Shown here: positions 40,707 to 49,003 of the stretch, piece after piece | How positions within the stretch are numbered: position 1 is the first letter of the stretch | Layout of the letters: every line of letters begins with the position of its first letter | From: Bacteroidota bacterium | Lineage (GTDB): Bacteria > Bacteroidota > Bacteroidia > Bacteroidales > GCA-2748055 | Direction: 5' to 3' | Assembly (NCBI GenBank): GCA_024244665.1 | Contig: JAAEOI010000081.1 | Coordinates: 1-49,300 of the forward strand | Length of the DNA stretch: 49,300 nucleotides | Translations under genes and position numbers: made by a program | Notes under the pieces: generated by a model | Database searches by the model: none | The model's input: the letters and a program-made list of their open reading frames with translations, nothing else | Told to the model about the DNA's origin: nothing

Positions 40707-41838
40707 TGATCGGATCGATATTCTTGATGTAGGTCCTCAGGATTTTCAACAGCGATTCGGCTTTCCAGCGGGTCTCGTCCCACTCATCTGAAGGGTCCGA
40801 ATCAAGCGTGATGCCACCCCCAACGTAGAGGGCAAGATGGTACGGGGTGATCTTCATGCACCTCAGATTCACGAAGAGATCAATCTCCCGGTCCTTTGCA
40901 ACCGGGCCCAGGAAACCGGTGTAGTATTCCCGGTCGTGTGGTTCCAGATTTTTGATATAACGGATGGCATCATCCTTGGGCTGACCGGCTACAGCAGGGG
41001 TAGGGTGGAGTGCTTCCACCAGTTCCCAGAGCTTCCAGTTGATCCGGTCATAATCAAGGGAGAAATCGGTACGCAAATGCACAAGGTTACCCGCCTTTTT
41101 TACGTAAGGCGACGAAACCCTGTAGTCCCTGATACCGAAGGAATGAATTACATCGTGGATATAACGGGTCACATACTCCTGTTCAAGTACTTCCTTGACT
41201 GTCCATTTGTCGATGTTCATATGCTTTTCAGCAAAGGGCCGGGTTCCTGCCAGTGAGACGGTAGAGACCCTGTTCTCCCTCAACCTGAGTAGCGGCTCAG
41301 GTGACGCTCCCATCCAGAAATCAACACCACTTTTAAGGAGGTACGCAAAAGCATTGGGATGCCTCCGGGAGATGATCTGGAACAGTTTCGGAACCAGCGA
41401 AAGATAGTTTCCGTCAATCACCCGGATCCTGGATAATACAGCTTTCTGGAAGGACCCGGTGGAGATGGATGACCTGATTGCTTCCACCTGCTCCATGTAA
41501 AGCTCCTTACCGGTGACCACTGGCACAGTATCCTTCCATGATACTTCAGGCCCCTGCTCCAGCTCCTCAACCTGCCTAACCATGTTTCTTGACAGCTGGT
41601 TGCTCTCCAACACCAGATCGGGGCGGATCAGCAGGTAGGGATGGCCGTTGCGGGTGTCAAACGGCGCCATGATAAATCCGGTCTCCTCTGAAAGTTCATG
41701 GATGGAACCTCCCTGCACGCCACCGGGAGTTTTCTGGATATAGGTCGTGGAGTGATCCTGTTGGGGCAGCCTGAAAGTTACAAAAGAGAGATTTTTGGAG
41801 AGGCAGAGATTGTGGATGTTATGAAGACCTTCATTCAT
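40681..41838 (-). CDS. menF: Isochorismate synthase (MenF/EntC family)
   Basis: A 385-aa chorismate-binding enzyme opening the menaquinone branch. The C-terminal catalytic domain shows YMEQVEAIRSSISTGSFQKA, SRIRVIDG, GVDFWMGASPEPLLRLRENR, VSLAGTRPF, LHPTPAVAGQPKDDAIRYI and HDREYYTGFLGPV, then YVGGGITLDSDPSDEW. The N-terminal ~100 residues are divergent, as usual for MenF. It overlaps menD by 26 bp. Confidence 0.94.
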   Translation of the reverse strand: MNEGLHNIHNLCLSKNLSFVTFRLPQQDHSTTYIQKTPGGVQGGSIHELSEETGFIMAPFDTRNGHPYLLIRPDLVLESNQLSRNMVRQVEELEQGPEVSWKDTVPVVTGKELYMEQVEAIRSSISTGSFQKAVLSRIRVIDGNYLSLVPKLFQIISRRHPNAFAYLLKSGVDFWMGASPEPLLRLRENRVSTVSLAGTRPFAEKHMNIDKWTVKEVLEQEYVTRYIHDVIHSFGIRDYRVSSPYVKKAGNLVHLRTDFSLDYDRINWKLWELVEALHPTPAVAGQPKDDAIRYIKNLEPHDREYYTGFLGPVAKDREIDLFVNLRCMKITPYHLALYVGGGITLDSDPSDEWDETRWKAESLLKILRTYIKNIDPINDASSTYR

Positions 41839-41851
41839 GGTTTGAGCGTGG

Positions 41852-42268
41852 CTAAACCGCCTTATTCTGTTTTGGTTTTACACTATTGGTTACACGGCTG
41901 ATTGAAATAATTTTGCCATCGTCATCCTTTATTTCCACATCCCACACATGTTTGAAATCAGCCCTGGCCACGATCCTGGCCACGGCATGCAGGGTTCCTT
42001 TTGTTGCAGGAGTGAGATGCTGACTATTTACCACCGATCCGTATACCTGGAACTTTTCCGGGTCTACAAGCAGGAACGAACCGGCGCTTCCGACCGATTC
42101 GGCCAGTGAGATCAGCGCTCCTCCATGTACAGTCCCCGCAGGTTGATAGAGCTCCGGCGTGATCTTCATCACCGCCTCAACATGGTCTTCAGAATATGCT
42201 GTAAACTCAATTTTCAGCAGGTCCATAAAGGTCCCCCGGCAAAGTTTATTGATCTCTTCAATGGTCAT
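41852..42268 (-). CDS. menI: Hotdog thioesterase, likely DHNA-CoA thioesterase (MenI)
   Basis: A protein of about 138 aa of the PaaI/YdiI thioesterase family. The signature TVHGGALISLAESVGSAGS carries the HGG and the catalytic Glu of the EntH/YdiI branch; VVNSQHLTPATKGTLHAVAR follows. Position inside the men operon, between menG and menF, supports hydrolysis of DHNA-CoA to DHNA, the step between MenB and MenA. The start at 42268 (MTIEEINKL) is preferred over 42289 because family members begin there. Substrate assignment rests on context. Confidence 0.75.
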   Translation of the reverse strand: MTIEEINKLCRGTFMDLLKIEFTAYSEDHVEAVMKITPELYQPAGTVHGGALISLAESVGSAGSFLLVDPEKFQVYGSVVNSQHLTPATKGTLHAVARIVARADFKHVWDVEIKDDDGKIISISRVTNSVKPKQNKAV

Positions 42269-42307
42269 TGAGAAAGGTTTCAGATTCAAATATAAACATT
42301 CGCCGGC

Positions 42308-43042
42308 TTATTTTTTTACCACGACAAGCATCACCGATCCGAGAAAGAGCGACTTCCCGCTGATAATTTTGAAGCCTGCCGCTTCCAGAATTCCTCCCAT
42401 CTTACTGATTGTGTAATAGTTCCGTGAAGATTTTGCCAGGTAGCGGTAGGCCTTCAGGTTGCCCGAGATAATCCCGCCCAGGTAGGGAAGTATCAGGCGG
42501 AGGTAGATGTTGTTGAACACCCGCCAGAGGATGTTCCCAGGCTTACTGCTCTCCAGTACAACAAAGCGGCCTCCGGGTTTCAGTACCCGGTACAGCTCCG
42601 CCAGGTGTTTCATTGCATTGGTGTTCTCATAAACCAGGTTGCGGATCCCAAAGGTGATCCCCATGGCATCGAAGCTGTTATCTGCAAAGGGCATCTGCCC
42701 CACATCACCCTCAACGAAGCTTACGGATGCGAGGCCCTCCCCAGTAAGCAGCTCCTGTTTCCGGCGTGCCTCCTTCAGCATATCAGGACTAAAATCGTAC
42801 CCGGTAAGCGAAACAGCACCCTCTCTCCTGCTCACTTTTCCGGCCACCTCAAGGATGAAATCACCGGTACCCGTACACACATCGAGTAGACTCCCGGGCT
42901 TCTCCTTCAGGCACTCCTCAACCGCCTTTTTCCTCCAGGAGAGATCCTGCCCGAATGTAAAGATCCGGTTCACCCGGTCATAGGTGGAGTGAATATCTGC
43001 ATAAAAATCGTGCAGTGGGAAATTTGATTTCGGTTCTGGCAT
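42308..43042 (-). CDS. ubiE: Demethylmenaquinone methyltransferase (MenG/UbiE)
   Basis: A protein of about 244 aa, SAM-dependent, catalysing the last step of menaquinone synthesis. Motifs: YDRVNRIFTFGQDLSWRKKA, SAM motif I LLDVCTGTGDFILEVA, GYDFSPDML, FADNSFDAMGITFGIRNLV (the UbiE-specific motif) and LKPGGRFVVLESSKP. The start at 43042 (MPEPKSNF) is chosen because a -7 box lies at 43063-43070, between it and the longer start at 43075. It is the first gene of the men operon. Confidence 0.95.
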   Translation of the reverse strand: MPEPKSNFPLHDFYADIHSTYDRVNRIFTFGQDLSWRKKAVEECLKEKPGSLLDVCTGTGDFILEVAGKVSRREGAVSLTGYDFSPDMLKEARRKQELLTGEGLASVSFVEGDVGQMPFADNSFDAMGITFGIRNLVYENTNAMKHLAELYRVLKPGGRFVVLESSKPGNILWRVFNNIYLRLILPYLGGIISGNLKAYRYLAKSSRNYYTISKMGGILEAAGFKIISGKSLFLGSVMLVVVKK

Positions 43043-43062
43043 GGCACTATTTTTTGTGATCC

Positions 43063-43070
43063 CAAAGTTA
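43063..43070 (-). promoter_or_regulatory. Bacteroidota-type -7 box of the men operon
   Basis: On the minus strand TAACTTTG matches TAnnTTTG exactly, about 20 bases before the ATG at 43042. No clear -33 element was seen. It supports the shorter start of the methyltransferase. Confidence 0.4.
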
Positions 43071-43075
43071 GGCAT

Positions 43076-43371
43076 TTGATTGGTTCAGGATGAGAATTTC
43101 CATCTTTGCCACCAAAGCTGACGGGAACAACGGAGAATGAGGTGAAAAAGTGTTATCAAGAAAACAGGGATGGCCCCGGGCCTGCAGATGCTGATTGAAA
43201 TAGAGGGTTCCGTTCACCAACTCCTGGTCAAGCCCGAAAGCATGCTCCACCTTAACGGTAAACCCATCCTTTTGTCCGAAGGCGGGAAGGTTCACCAGAT
43301 ATTAGTATCAGCGCTGTAAGGGCAGCTCTTCTATATCCGGAACTCACCTGTTGTCAATAATTTATATCATT
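43076..43371. other. Intergenic stretch with weak coding potential
   Basis: Two opposing short frames overlap here. The plus-strand one (ATG 43170 to TAA 43317-43319, 49 codons, containing LQMLIEIEGSVHQLLVKPES and HLNGKPILLSEGGKVHQIL) has a more protein-like pattern of strands than its antisense. No family was recognised, and it may be a fragment of a lost gene. No tRNA or terminator was seen. Confidence 0.3.
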
Positions 43372-44001
43372 TCACTTGAGTGATTCCAGGTGCACCGCCA
43401 CCTCGGTGTGACCCGCCTGACGGGCAAAAGAAGCTGCATTATCTCCGTCCACATCTTTCAGCGTGGGATCAGAACCGGCCTCCAGGAGGATCTTTACTAC
43501 ATCCAGGTTCCCCTCGGCCGCAGCATGCATCAGGGGTGTGAAGTGTTCGTTGGAATCCACCACATTGGGCTCTGCACCCTTGTCGAGAAGAATCCTCACC
43601 GTTTCGGGGAAGGGGCCTGTGGCAGCGTAGAGAAGGGCGGTCCTGTCCAACATATCCCTGGTGTCGATAGTGGCGCCAGCATCCAGCAGCTCCAGCACAA
43701 CGTCGGAATGACCGTTAAAGGCGGCAAACGCCAGTGGAGTGCGTCCATCCTCATCGGTACCATTCACATTAGCACCTGATTTCAAGGCCTTCTTCACACC
43801 ATCCATATCTCCTTCAAATGCCGATTCAAGCAACTGCTCAACCAGAGCAGGTGTTGAAGCAACAGGTGATTTAGTCTTTATACCGGAGGTAGCTGCAGGG
43901 GCTGGTGTGGCTGCATTCTCCCCTTTTCCAGGTCCGCAACTCTTTGTTATTGTTAACAGAAGAAGAATCACAATGGTGAAGAGAGATACTGAATTTTTCA
44001 T
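43372..44001 (-). CDS. Ankyrin-repeat lipoprotein
   Basis: A 209-aa lipoprotein (TKSC, Cys22) with a low-complexity Ala/Pro/Thr linker (GENAATPAPAATSGIKTKSP) and four to five ankyrin repeats from about residue 52. Repeat cores include DGRTPLAFAAFNGHSDVVLE, DRTALLYAATGPFPETVRIL, HFTPLMHAAAEGNLDVVKIL and DGDNAASFARQAGHTEVAVH. It is probably periplasmic and mediates protein binding; the partner is unknown. It is divergent from the head-GIN lipoprotein gene. Confidence 0.9.
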   Translation of the reverse strand: MKNSVSLFTIVILLLLTITKSCGPGKGENAATPAPAATSGIKTKSPVASTPALVEQLLESAFEGDMDGVKKALKSGANVNGTDEDGRTPLAFAAFNGHSDVVLELLDAGATIDTRDMLDRTALLYAATGPFPETVRILLDKGAEPNVVDSNEHFTPLMHAAAEGNLDVVKILLEAGSDPTLKDVDGDNAASFARQAGHTEVAVHLESLK

Positions 44002-44097
44002 AGGTCAGGATGTGTCAGGATTTTGAAAATGCAAGGTATAAAAATTCTTCCGTGCAACTATTGAAAAAGAAATCAATCTTTAGGGTAAACCAGTATC

Positions 44098-44718
44098 ATG
44101 AAACAAATGAAAACTTTAAGACTTTTCACCTTCCTGCTTATCACAGCACTTGCCCTGACATCCTGTGACTGGCATTCAACTCGTACTGTAATTGGTTCGG
44201 GCGATGTTGAATCAGAAGAGATTGAAGCGAGTGGCTTTTCAGGAGTGACCGTTACCGGGAGTTGCGAGGTGGATATCACTATCGGCGAAAGCTACAGTGT
44301 TGAACTGCATGCCCAGCCCCAGGTCCTGGAGGTGATGACCTGCAAAGTGGTTAACGGGATCCTTAACATCGGTTTCCATCCGGATTATAATGTGAATTCC
44401 TCAAAAGACATCTCAGCTACCATCACACTTCCCGCACTCAATTATGTGAGCATTACTGGTGAGGGTGATTTTGTAATAAGCGGAGCAAAACAAGCACAGC
44501 TCGACATACATATAACAGGAGCCGGCGATGTGAATGCTTTTGACATGGAGGTTGATCAGTGCAACATCTACATCACCGGTGCCGGCAACTGCGAAGTAAA
44601 CGTAGAAAGCAGCCTGGATGTTCAGATCTCAGGAGTGGGTAATGTCTACTACATAGGAAACCCCCGGCTCACATCCGACATCAGCGGGGTGGGCAACATC
44701 TCTGCCGTGGGTCGGTAA
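44098..44718 (+). CDS. Head-GIN (DUF2807) lipoprotein
   Basis: A 206-aa lipoprotein (LTSC, Cys23) of the putative auto-transporter adhesin head-GIN family. The mature part begins with VIGSGDVESEEIEASGFSGV and continues as a right-handed beta-solenoid with the recurrent GxGD/GxGN turns: SITGEGDFVIS, HITGAGDVNAF, YITGAGNCEV and ISGVGNVYYIG. Such proteins are abundant in Bacteroidota envelopes with unknown function. The ATG at 44098 has an alternative three codons later (44107). It converges with the aspartokinase gene 10 bp away. Confidence 0.9.
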   Translation: MKQMKTLRLFTFLLITALALTSCDWHSTRTVIGSGDVESEEIEASGFSGVTVTGSCEVDITIGESYSVELHAQPQVLEVMTCKVVNGILNIGFHPDYNVNSSKDISATITLPALNYVSITGEGDFVISGAKQAQLDIHITGAGDVNAFDMEVDQCNIYITGAGNCEVNVESSLDVQISGVGNVYYIGNPRLTSDISGVGNISAVGR

Positions 44719-44728
44719 ACACCCGGGA

Positions 44729-46114
44729 TCAGTCCGCCACACAAAGGGCCCTGTTGAGGGCAACGATGGCATTCCGGTAATCTTTCCTGCCTATCACGAA
44801 CTGCATATTTACCTGCATGAGCGATTGAGAAACAGCCTCCACATTGATCCCGTTTTCCCAAAGGGCAGTGCTTGCCTTGGCCAGTGATCCCGGACGGGCA
44901 ATGTTTGTCCCCATTGCACAAACCAGCGCCGTCTCTCTGTGAGTAACCTCATGATAGAGGCCCTTCAGCTCCAGGATCAATGCATCGTTCACATCCTTTT
45001 CCCAGAATACCATGGTAATGCTGTTGGCGTTGGTAGCCTTAAGGATATAGGACAGCCCGTGCCGCTGCATCACCTTCATGAGAGTTAAATCATAGCCCAC
45101 CTGTCCGACCATAAAGGGATCGTGTACCTCAATGGCAATTACCTGGTCGGTTCCTGAGATAATCTCCACTTTCGACTCCTTACCACTGTAGTCACGCGAA
45201 ATCAGAGTTCCGGGGTGATCGGGTTCAAAGGTATTCTTGATGCGGATATTGATCCCGGCCACCTCCACCGGCTTGGATGCCTTTGGATGGATCGCCTCCA
45301 TACCGATATCGGCAAGCTGGTCCGCCACATTAAAATTGGTGTTCCCCACGGGCATGGAATTTTCCACACCAACAATGGCAGGATCGGCACTGGAAAGGTG
45401 GTACTCCTTATGAATTACAGCCTCCACTGCCTTAACCTCCACGGCGATCTTACTGAATGTAACTTCCGAGTACCCTCGGTCAAACTCCCTCATAATTCCC
45501 TCGGTACCCTTGGTATAACCAGTGGCCACCGGGATGGTGCCGGAGTAGTCCAGGTCCGTGAATGCTTTCTGAATCCGCTCGTCGATGGTCAGGTACTCTG
45601 TGTCATTAAAACCGCACAGATCAATAAAAGTGGCATTAATTCCATTGTTCCCGATGATATTCACCGAGTTCCATGCCGAGTGCGCCTCCCCGATAGATGC
45701 CAGTATCTCCCTGGCAGCCAACAGTATATTCTGCTTACTCACATAGCCCGAGGCCAACACCTCGTCCAGACTGACCAGGTAGTTCCTCGACTGTGCGATC
45801 CGTCCGCTTATGAATGCATCCGCCTTTTCAGTATCCAGTCCTATCTTCTCCAGTCCGTGATTGATCTCGATAAGTTTCTTCAGCAGCAGGTCCAGTGCAG
45901 CGACATAGTCCAGGCTTTTCACAAAAAGATCGTAGACCCCCGGCTCTCCGCTCTTCTTATGCTCGAGCAGCCAGTTGGTAACATTATTGTAAGCCGACAC
46001 CACAAAAATCCTGTTGTAGGGATTATCCCCTTTTGACTGTCTGATGATGATATTCTGCAATACATCCCCGAATTTTGACATTGAGGTGCCGCCTATCTTA
46101 TGAACCGAAAGCAT
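44729..46114 (-). CDS. Aspartate kinase
   Basis: A protein of about 461 aa phosphorylating aspartate at the head of lysine, threonine and methionine synthesis. The kinase domain starts LSVHKIGGTSMSKFGDVLQN (usual 'KFGGTSV'), with VATGYTKGTEGIMREFDRGY and SADPAIVGVENSMPVGN. C-terminal ACT domains follow (VIAIEVHDPFMVGQVGYDLT; ALVCAMGTNIARPGSLAKAS), suggesting allosteric control. The overall look, with the long 'GGTSMS' N-terminus and NSMPVGNTNFNVADQLADIG, recalls the less common aspartokinase group found also near ectoine genes. The start at 46114 (MLSVHKIGG) is chosen because a -7 box lies between it and a longer frame from 46153. Confidence 0.88.
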   Translation of the reverse strand: MLSVHKIGGTSMSKFGDVLQNIIIRQSKGDNPYNRIFVVSAYNNVTNWLLEHKKSGEPGVYDLFVKSLDYVAALDLLLKKLIEINHGLEKIGLDTEKADAFISGRIAQSRNYLVSLDEVLASGYVSKQNILLAAREILASIGEAHSAWNSVNIIGNNGINATFIDLCGFNDTEYLTIDERIQKAFTDLDYSGTIPVATGYTKGTEGIMREFDRGYSEVTFSKIAVEVKAVEAVIHKEYHLSSADPAIVGVENSMPVGNTNFNVADQLADIGMEAIHPKASKPVEVAGINIRIKNTFEPDHPGTLISRDYSGKESKVEIISGTDQVIAIEVHDPFMVGQVGYDLTLMKVMQRHGLSYILKATNANSITMVFWEKDVNDALILELKGLYHEVTHRETALVCAMGTNIARPGSLAKASTALWENGINVEAVSQSLMQVNMQFVIGRKDYRNAIVALNRALCVAD

Positions 46115-46139
46115 ATTATGGTATTTAAAAATGATCCGA

Positions 46140-46147
46140 CAAAAATA
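46140..46147 (-). promoter_or_regulatory. Bacteroidota-type -7 box upstream of the aspartokinase gene
   Basis: TATTTTTG on the minus strand fits TAnnTTTG exactly. Predicted transcription starts about 19 bases before the ATG at 46114, leaving the upstream ATG at 46153 untranscribed. Confidence 0.45.
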
Positions 46148-46214
46148 ATGCATTTATTATTAGCGTTTAATATAAGACTGTATCTTTTCAGGATTGTTCT
46201 AACTTTAAATACAA

Positions 46215-46856
46215 ATGAGAACTCTTTTTCCCATAATCCTGGTGCTACTTTCGGGACTGATGGTTTCGTGCATGAAGGACAAACCCGAATCATTTCCGGA
46301 GGAGCTGGTGTGGAACCCGGAGCTGGCGATTCCCCTGGGGGTTGACCGTTTCGGTCTGAACGATGAGAGCGGTTTTGACACAACCCAGTTTCAGCTGGAT
46401 ACCCTTACCGGGCAGCCGGAATGGGTGGGAAAGGTTGAGGTGGTCATGACGGGAGGTGTGGAATTCGACCTCTCTGCTCTGGGAACCTCCATTGAAAACA
46501 TAAACCGGGTCCTGTTCCGGGTAGGCCTAAGCAACGGTTTCCCCAATGAAGTGTGGGCCCAGGCCTATTTCACTGATGCCTTGTCCAATCCCATCGACTC
46601 CATGTTTTCAGATGGCCCCATTCTCCTCCCGGCCGCAACACCCATAGGAGACGGCGAAACAACCAGGCCCGTTGTACACAGGAAAGACGTCATCTTTGAA
46701 AACGACAGGATCGGGCCCCTGGAGGAAGCCACAGAAATTATGTTCAGGGCTGTGATCCACGATCCTGAACCAGACACCACCCTGATTCCGTTCTACCCTG
46801 GCTACTACATCGAAATGGAGCTTGGAGTTATGGCTGACCTGACCTTTGAATTTTGA
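46215..46856 (+). CDS. Lipoprotein of unknown function preceding DUF5723
   Basis: A 213-aa lipoprotein (LMVSC, Cys19). The mature protein opens KDKPESFPEELVWNPELAIP and is beta-rich with paired strands (VEVVMTGGVEFDLSALG, NRVLFRVGLSNGFPN, TEIMFRAVIHDPEPDTT). No named family was recognised. The 'W(N/D)P.LAIPLG' opening is recurrent in Bacteroidota lipoproteins that travel with outer-membrane barrel genes. Its stop codon overlaps the start of the DUF5723 gene, so the two are very likely partners. Confidence 0.78.
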   Translation: MRTLFPIILVLLSGLMVSCMKDKPESFPEELVWNPELAIPLGVDRFGLNDESGFDTTQFQLDTLTGQPEWVGKVEVVMTGGVEFDLSALGTSIENINRVLFRVGLSNGFPNEVWAQAYFTDALSNPIDSMFSDGPILLPAATPIGDGETTRPVVHRKDVIFENDRIGPLEEATEIMFRAVIHDPEPDTTLIPFYPGYYIEMELGVMADLTFEF

Positions 46857-48331
46857 GAAAGAGGGCTCTCCATATCGCATTCGCCATGGTGTTTTTGCTG
46901 TTTACAGGGGGGGCACTCCTGGATGCCCAGCAGAGCAACACCCTCTACCTGATGCATTCCGTACCCCAATCCAACCTGCTCAACCCAGCGGTTCAGATCC
47001 AGTGTAAATATTACATAGGTATCCCTGTCCTCTCTTCGATATACTTGAACTACTCCAATTCGGCCTTTACTTACAGGGACGTGGCAGATGGCAATAGCTG
47101 GGACATCGAAGGTATCAATGATCAGATGCACCGGTCGGACCTCTACACCGGGGAGATTCAGCTGAACCTGCTCTCGCTGGGGTACAGGCACCAATCCCTC
47201 TACTTCACCTTCAACCTGACCGAGAGAGCAAAGTTCTACCAGACCATTCCGGGCGACCTTGCGGATATGATTGTTCACGGGAACGGTCCGCAGGTGGGAG
47301 AGACTGCCCGTTTTGACGGATTCAGGCCCGGAGGATACCACACCCGGGAGTATGCCCTGGGTGCCTCAAAGGTCTTCGGCCCTTACCTAACAGCCGGTGT
47401 CCGTGCAAAGCTTCTGTTCGGGAAGGCCAACCTCACCACCGGCCGCTCAAGGATCCGGCTTAACACCAGAGAGGAAAACTTCGCCCTTCTGCTTGAGGGC
47501 GATTACACCCTAAACAGCTCCTTTCCCATGACCATTTCCGAGGATGCTGACGGCAACATCTCCGGTATCGAACTGGATGAGATCGATCCGGTGGAGTATC
47601 TGATGAACAGAGGAAATGTGGGATTCGGACTCGATTTCGGACTGATCTACAGGTACAACAACGATATTACCCTGTCGGCCAGTGTGCTTGATCTTTCACT
47701 GGTAAGGTGGAAAACCGATCCGAATAATGTTCGGGCTGAAGGGGAATTTGAATATGAGGGAATAGACCTGACTGTGGATATCACCTCCCGCGACTTTATA
47801 ACAGAGATTGTAGATTCTCTCCTTAATGCCATCGATGTAAGTACCTCACAGGATCCATACACCTATTTTATGCCGACCCAGGTCTTCCTGGCCGGATCGT
47901 ACCGCTACAGTGAGCATATCTCCTTTGGACTGGTCAACCGCAACGTAATCTATCGCAGCAAGCTCCACTCCTCCTTCACCCTGTCGGCACAGGCCGGCCT
48001 GGCTGAAAAGTTCACTGGCGCTGTAAGCTGGTCATACCTGAACAACAGCCTGTTAAATATGGGTGTGGGAATTGCCTGGCACGGCAAAGGAATCCAGTTC
48101 CATGCTGTAACAGACAACCTGTTTGGTTTTTTCTACCCCTTCGATACACGCACACTGAACCTGCGGGCAGGATTCAATTTGATGCTGGGGTGCCCCCGGA
48201 ATAAAATGGAAAAACTGAAGGAACAGTCCTACGGCTATCTGCCACAAGGCGGGCACTGCCCCTTCCCGGATGATCCGGCCAGGACCAAAAAGAAACGAAG
48301 GAAGGCCGTCCACCGGATGAACAGAAAATAA
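46853..48331 (+). CDS. DUF5723 outer-membrane barrel protein
   Basis: A 492-aa outer-membrane protein with a signal peptide (cleavage near LDAQQS) and a long series of amphipathic strands, starting TLYLMHSVPQSNLLNPAVQI, the DUF5723 opening. Further strands include RTLNLRAGFNLMLG near the end. The C-terminus carries a basic soluble tail (KKKRRKAVHRMNRK) after a Cys-containing segment (GHCPFPDDP). The start is a TTG at 46853 overlapping the previous stop by 4 bp (TTGA); no ATG occurs until residue 12 (46886), inside the signal peptide. It probably works with the preceding lipoprotein in the outer membrane. Confidence 0.85.
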   Translation: MRKRALHIAFAMVFLLFTGGALLDAQQSNTLYLMHSVPQSNLLNPAVQIQCKYYIGIPVLSSIYLNYSNSAFTYRDVADGNSWDIEGINDQMHRSDLYTGEIQLNLLSLGYRHQSLYFTFNLTERAKFYQTIPGDLADMIVHGNGPQVGETARFDGFRPGGYHTREYALGASKVFGPYLTAGVRAKLLFGKANLTTGRSRIRLNTREENFALLLEGDYTLNSSFPMTISEDADGNISGIELDEIDPVEYLMNRGNVGFGLDFGLIYRYNNDITLSASVLDLSLVRWKTDPNNVRAEGEFEYEGIDLTVDITSRDFITEIVDSLLNAIDVSTSQDPYTYFMPTQVFLAGSYRYSEHISFGLVNRNVIYRSKLHSSFTLSAQAGLAEKFTGAVSWSYLNNSLLNMGVGIAWHGKGIQFHAVTDNLFGFFYPFDTRTLNLRAGFNLMLGCPRNKMEKLKEQSYGYLPQGGHCPFPDDPARTKKKRRKAVHRMNRK

Positions 48332-48365
48332 TTCATTAAATTGCATTTCTTACAATAGCAATGTT

Positions 48366-48986
48366 ATGGAACTTCATGAGATTTTCAATCCGCTTTGGGT
48401 AACCGTCCTATGGAGGCTAATCCTGAACATACTGATGGTGAGCCTGATTGGTAAATTCTTCTATCTCTCTCATCATCATGGAAAAAGAGAGTACATGTTC
48501 ACTTACATTGCCACCTCCCTGATCATCTACATCCTGTGTATCATGCTAAGCCAGGTTCCGGTTGAACTTGGCATGGTTCTGGGACTTTTTGCTGTTTTCA
48601 GCGTGATCCGTTTCAGGTCGGTGCAGGCCTCACCGGTTGAACTATCCTACCTCTTTATCGCAATCGGTATCTCCATGGTCAACGCCCTAATCCCCCTGGA
48701 GACTCCTTTCCTCAGGCTTTTAGCTAATAACTTACTGGTTGTCATCACCATTGGAGTAGCTGATTTCATCCTGTTCCGCAAGCGGGGAATCACCAAAAAC
48801 ATAAGCTACGACCGGCTCGACCTGCTGGCCGAAGCAAGGCGGGATGAGCTTGAATCGGACCTGAGAAATCGCTTTGGGATTACAGGGATCACGAAAATCC
48901 AGATAGGCAATATCGATACCATTAAGGGAAGGGTAGTGATCAAAGTACATATCACTGACCCGGAAAATATGCATTTTCAGGAATAG
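48366..48986 (+). CDS. DUF4956 inner-membrane protein
   Basis: A 206-aa membrane protein of the DUF4956 family. Four hydrophobic helices are visible in the first ~140 residues (about 12-32, 42-60, 64-80 and 93-130), with the family core LGMVLGLFAVFSVIRFRSVQ. A soluble C-terminal domain follows (LAEARRDELESDLRNRFGIT, KGRVVIKVHITDPE). Relatives occur beside VTC-type polyphosphate polymerase and CotH-like genes. The partial gene at 49004-49300 faces it on the opposite strand. Confidence 0.88.
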   Translation: MELHEIFNPLWVTVLWRLILNILMVSLIGKFFYLSHHHGKREYMFTYIATSLIIYILCIMLSQVPVELGMVLGLFAVFSVIRFRSVQASPVELSYLFIAIGISMVNALIPLETPFLRLLANNLLVVITIGVADFILFRKRGITKNISYDRLDLLAEARRDELESDLRNRFGITGITKIQIGNIDTIKGRVVIKVHITDPENMHFQE

Positions 48987-49003
48987 AGAACCAGATGCAG
49001 GAT

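Noticed and set aside
43068..43295. 75-codon minus-strand frame upstream of the methyltransferase
   Set aside because: It has no family resemblance, overlaps the men operon -7 box, and its antisense looks more protein-like.
46115..46153. Longer N-terminus of the aspartokinase (MHYFCRIIFKYHN)
   Set aside because: A good -7 box at 46140-46147 lies inside it, and the kinase motif begins right after the ATG at 46114.
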